In this document: piece by piece, positions 61,248 through 64,000 of the stretch
Numbering within the stretch: position 1 is the first letter of the stretch
Layout: each line of letters opens with the position of its first letter
Source: Melioribacteraceae bacterium
Lineage (GTDB): Bacteria; Bacteroidota; Ignavibacteria; Ignavibacteriales; Melioribacteraceae
Length of the DNA: 64,000 bases
NCBI GenBank assembly: GCA_015493615.1
Contig: WGCV01000048.1
Coordinates: forward strand, 1-64,000
Direction: 5' to 3'
Made by a program: the position numbers and the translations under genes
Notes under the pieces: model-generated
Seen by the model: the letters and a program-made list of their open reading frames with translations, nothing else
Database searches by the model: none
What the model was told of the DNA's origin: nothing

Positions 61248-62492
61248 ATGAACAGTGCGATAGTAGAATCGTTCGCGCAAATGGCTCGCGAAAAAAGTTT
61301 GGATAAAGATGTTCTCGGTGGAATTATCGAGGAGATTTTCGGAGTTTTGGTTAAGAAAAAATATGGACAGGATGCAAATTTTGAAGTAATCGTTAATATG
61401 GATAAGGGCGATATTCAGATTTTTCTCGAGAGACTTATTGTTGAAACGGTGGAAGATCCTGAAACGGAAATCAGTTTTGCCGAAGTTGAAGAGAATGGGA
61501 ATGAAGAGGAATTGGAAATCGGCGACTACTACGTGGAAGAGATACCGCTTTCATCATTCGGACGCAGATTGATTAATCTTGCGAGACAGACTCTTAACCA
61601 GAGAATTCGCGAAGTCGAAAAAGAAATTGTATTCAAAGAATACAACGACATGCTCGGGGAAATTATCGTAGGCGATATTTACCAAGTGCGTAAAAATGAT
61701 ATTCTCGTTAACCACAACAAACACGAGCTTCTTCTTCCGCGTTCGGAACAGATTCCGCGCGAACGTTATCGCAAAGGGGATACAATCCGCGCCGTTGTTA
61801 AGGAAGTGCGTAAATCAACTCAAGGTCCCGCAATTATAATTTCAAGAGCGGATAATATGTTTCTCCGAAGATTATTTGAAATTGAAATTCCCGAAATATA
61901 TGACGGAATTATTGATATAAGAGGAATTGCGCGCGAACCGGGCGAAAGAGCAAAAGTTTCCGTTGAATCGCAAGATCAGCGAATTGACGCTGTCGGGGCT
62001 TGCGTTGGCATGAAAGGCGTAAGAATTCACGCGATTGTCCGCGAGCTGAATAATGAAAACATTGACGTAATTAATTATTCCGACGACCCGATTATTTACA
62101 TTCAGCGCGCATTGGCTCCCGCAAAATTAAAAGCAATTGAAATTAACGAAGATGAGAAAAAATGCACAGTTTGGGCTGATTCCGATCAAGTGTCGCTGAT
62201 AGTCGGGAGGAACGGCGTAAATATTCGTTTGGCAATAAAATTAACGGGATACGAAATAGACGTTATCCGCGAAGAAAAAGCTTTCGACGAATATGAAGAC
62301 GATATAGAATTAATTGATTTAAGAGAAGAACTCGGCGAGGAAGTTGTTGATATGTTGATCGAGAACAGATTCGATACCGCCGTTGAAGTGCTTTCCGGCG
62401 GAGTTGAAGAGTTAGCTCAAATAGACGGAATCGATGAAGAAAAAGCTAAAGAAATCATTGAAATTATTAAAGACCAGTTTGAAGAAGAATAA
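61248..62492 (+). CDS. nusA: Transcription termination/antitermination factor NusA
   Basis: NusA binds RNA polymerase and nascent RNA and modulates pausing and termination. The 414-residue protein has the N-terminal polymerase-binding domain, an S1 domain (about 125-200; GEIIVGDIYQVRKNDILV, LLPRSEQIPRERYRKGD), two KH domains (GACVGMKGVRI near 245 and SLIVGRNGVNIRLAIKLTG near 315) and a C-terminal helix-hairpin-helix (about 370-410; ELAQIDGIDEEKAKEI). A strong ribosome site (ggaggaatgaatta) lies upstream. It follows rimP by 17 bases. Confidence 0.96.
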   Translation: MNSAIVESFAQMAREKSLDKDVLGGIIEEIFGVLVKKKYGQDANFEVIVNMDKGDIQIFLERLIVETVEDPETEISFAEVEENGNEEELEIGDYYVEEIPLSSFGRRLINLARQTLNQRIREVEKEIVFKEYNDMLGEIIVGDIYQVRKNDILVNHNKHELLLPRSEQIPRERYRKGDTIRAVVKEVRKSTQGPAIIISRADNMFLRRLFEIEIPEIYDGIIDIRGIAREPGERAKVSVESQDQRIDAVGACVGMKGVRIHAIVRELNNENIDVINYSDDPIIYIQRALAPAKLKAIEINEDEKKCTVWADSDQVSLIVGRNGVNIRLAIKLTGYEIDVIREEKAFDEYEDDIELIDLREELGEEVVDMLIENRFDTAVEVLSGGVEELAQIDGIDEEKAKEIIEIIKDQFEEE

Positions 62493-62507
62493 ATTTAAGG
62501 TTCAAGA

Positions 62508-64000
62508 ATGACCGAAAAGAAAAAGAAAATCAGATTATATAAGTTTGCAGCGGAATACAATTTATCTACGGAAAAATTGGTCGAATTCCTTGTTGAAAAG
62601 GGGTTCAGCATTAAGTCCCACATGGCAATACTTAACGACGACATGTTGGAAGTTATTGAAGACAGATTCAAAAAAGATATTGACGCCGCCCGCAAGCACT
62701 ATCAGAAAATAGATGATTTTCAGAAAAAGTTTTCAACCAAGAAGAAAGAAAAAGAAGCTGAAAAAGAAGCGGCTCCGAAAGTTCCGGAGGAAACGGTAGA
62801 AGAGGAAGAAATAGTTGAGGAAGCTCCGGCTGTCGAAGCGGTTGTTGAAAGTGAAGCCGTTGAAGTCGAAACGCCGGAAGAATCTTCTGATGAAACGGAA
62901 GTTACGCCGGAAGTTGCAGAAGCGCCGGAAACCGCCGAAGCCGTTGAGGAAGCTGCTGTTCAGAAAGAAGCGGCTGAGGAAAAAGGAGAACATGAAACTG
63001 AAGTAAAAGTTGAAGAAGTTCCCGAACCGGAAAAAGAACTACCCGCAGAAAAGATTGAGGAAATTGAGGTAGTTGAATCCGCCGAAAAGCCTCAGGAAGA
63101 AGCAAAACCTGAAGAGCCTAAAAAATTTATGACCGAATCCGAAAAGGAATTGGAAAATAATTCCGGAGGCTTAAAAGTACTCGGAAAAATTGATTTGGAC
63201 GCAGGGAAAAAGAAAAAGAAATCAAATAAAAAAGATAAAAAGAAGAAGTCGGAACAAAAGAAATCCGATGTTTCAAAAGGAGAGAAAACCGAAAAAATTC
63301 CCGATGTGGTTAATCCCGCTGAATTGGTTGAAGGAACTCCCAGTAAGAAAAAGAAGAAAAAGCTTCGCGCGAAAAAGAGAAAAGAACTTGACGCCGCCGG
63401 AAAAGAAGTTGAACGTCCCGCAAAAGGAAAGAAAAAATCTAAAAAGATTAAAGTTGACCAGAAAGAAGTTGAAGCGGCAATCAAAAGGACAATTCTCGGG
63501 GACGATTCAAACTCGCATGTTGACAGAGCGGCTTTAAGGAAGAAAAAAAGAATCGAGAAGAAGGAAATTCAGGATAAGATTGAAGAAGAAAAAGCATTGG
63601 AAAAACAGAAACTCAGCGTTACCGAGTTTATTTCCGTTAACGAGCTTGCTAACTTAATGGACGTTTCGGTTGCCGATGTAATCGGTAAGTGTATGGGACT
63701 CGGACTTATGGTTTCGATAAATCAGCGGCTCGATTTTGAAACGATTACGCTTGTAGCCGATGAGTTCGGATTTGAAGTTGAGCTTCAGGAAGAAGTTATT
63801 GAAAACGCTTTGGAGGATTATGAAGACCCTGAAGATTCTCTGGCGCCGCGTCCTCCGGTCGTTACAATAATGGGGCATGTGGACCACGGTAAAACTTCTC
63901 TCCTCGATTATATTCGCAAGGCGAACGTTGTAGCCGGCGAAGCGGGCGGCATTACGCAGCACATCGGGGCTTACCATGTTAAAATAAATGAGAAACAGTC
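62508..64000 (+). CDS. infB: Translation initiation factor IF-2, 3'-truncated by window edge
   Basis: The gene starts at ATG 62508, 15 bases after the nusA stop, and runs past the window end. The first residues ([22 protein letters not shown]) form the IF2-N domain that bacteria use near the start. A long low-complexity Lys/Glu/Ala/Pro-rich linker follows (about bases 62730-63500). The second IF2-N-like segment ([23 protein letters not shown]) lies before the GTPase domain, whose G1 loop GHVDHGKT is at about 63873-63896 and G2-region threonine in [11 protein letters not shown] near 63950. IF-2 places initiator tRNA on the ribosome. Confidence 0.96.
   Translation, partial: MTEKKKKIRLYKFAAEYNLSTEKLVEFLVEKGFSIKSHMAILNDDMLEVIEDRFKKDIDAARKHYQKIDDFQKKFSTKKKEKEAEKEAAPKVPEETVEEEEIVEEAPAVEAVVESEAVEVETPEESSDETEVTPEVAEAPETAEAVEEAAVQKEAAEEKGEHETEVKVEEVPEPEKELPAEKIEEIEVVESAEKPQEEAKPEEPKKFMTESEKELENNSGGLKVLGKIDLDAGKKKKKSNKKDKKKKSEQKKSDVSKGEKTEKIPDVVNPAELVEGTPSKKKKKKLRAKKRKELDAAGKEVERPAKGKKKSKKIKVDQKEVEAAIKRTILGDDSNSHVDRAALRKKKRIEKKEIQDKIEEEKALEKQKLSVTEFISVNELANLMDVSVADVIGKCMGLGLMVSINQRLDFETITLVADEFGFEVELQEEVIENALEDYEDPEDSLAPRPPVVTIMGHVDHGKTSLLDYIRKANVVAGEAGGITQHIGAYHVKINEKQ

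Noticed and set aside
62733-63484. Long minus-strand open frames opposite infB
   Set aside because: They are the complement of the Lys/Glu-rich linker of IF-2 (poly-Phe/Leu/Ser products) and have no start signals or homology; infB on the plus strand explains the region.

Overview
The window looks like chromosomal DNA from the Bacteroidota/Chlorobi side of the tree, most probably an Ignavibacteria-type (Ignavibacteriales) organism. The reasons are: a type IX secretion (T9SS) C-terminal sorting domain with the NYPNPFNPTTTIEF block, GldL/GldM-like genes, promoters of the form TTTG-N20-TAnnTTTG, a GWxTD-domain protein, and AT-rich DNA (by eye) with frequent TTG and GTG starts. The genus assignment is inference.

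Region by region. Bases 2-5535: the end of an exopolysaccharide operon (heparinase II/III-like lyase, AlgD-like GDP-mannose/UDP-glucose dehydrogenase, GT4 glycosyltransferase, initiating sugar-phosphate transferase). Bases 5536-10490: an accessory, repeat-rich stretch with a small HTH protein, a Wzi-like capsule/outer-membrane protein, and two four-helix-bundle (S23/IVP family) genes, each bracketed by inverted degenerate short-repeat arrays. Bases 10491-13770: rubrerythrin, then a tsaB / DUF1573 / accD operon. Bases 14078-17880: an orphan FecE-like ABC ATPase with a YdcF-like protein, and a DnaQ-exonuclease/UvrC-N fusion on the minus strand. Bases 18121-21087: a TAXI-TRAP transporter. Bases 21298-34573: mainly housekeeping genes (polyprenyl synthase, YwqK-like, prmC, dtd, comEC, murB, an MFS transporter, rho, GWxTD protein, pdxA, methyltransferase, ftsE). 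Bases 34586-35840, minus strand: tRNA-Arg(ACG), tadA and adk as one apparent unit, so the tRNA lies next to the gene for the enzyme that edits its anticodon.

Bases 35970-60614 are the most unusual part: a DUF2254-like membrane protein, then an apparent operon of a GldL-like protein, a GldM-like protein that seems split over two genes, two tandem pairs (A1-B1-A2-B2) of paralogous exported barrel-type proteins, a 4646-residue exported protein with 44 related Ig-like (Kre9/KNH-type) repeats plus dockerin-like, cohesin-like and T9SS type A sorting domains, and a probable lipoprotein with a cohesin-like domain. I read this as a self-contained secretion machine plus giant surface cargo, possibly with a cohesin/dockerin type of attachment. 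Bases 60778-64000 are the conserved rimP-nusA-infB operon (infB runs off the window), preceded by a compact promoter and a terminator-like hairpin in the presumed leader.

Between the genes lie several dispersed repeat families: a MITE-like element with terminal inverted repeats (three copies), degenerate purine-rich/pyrimidine-rich arrays, TCCGCC-n-GGCGGA mini-palindromes and REP-like hairpins. Part of this repeat material appears to have entered the reading frame of the Wzi-like gene.
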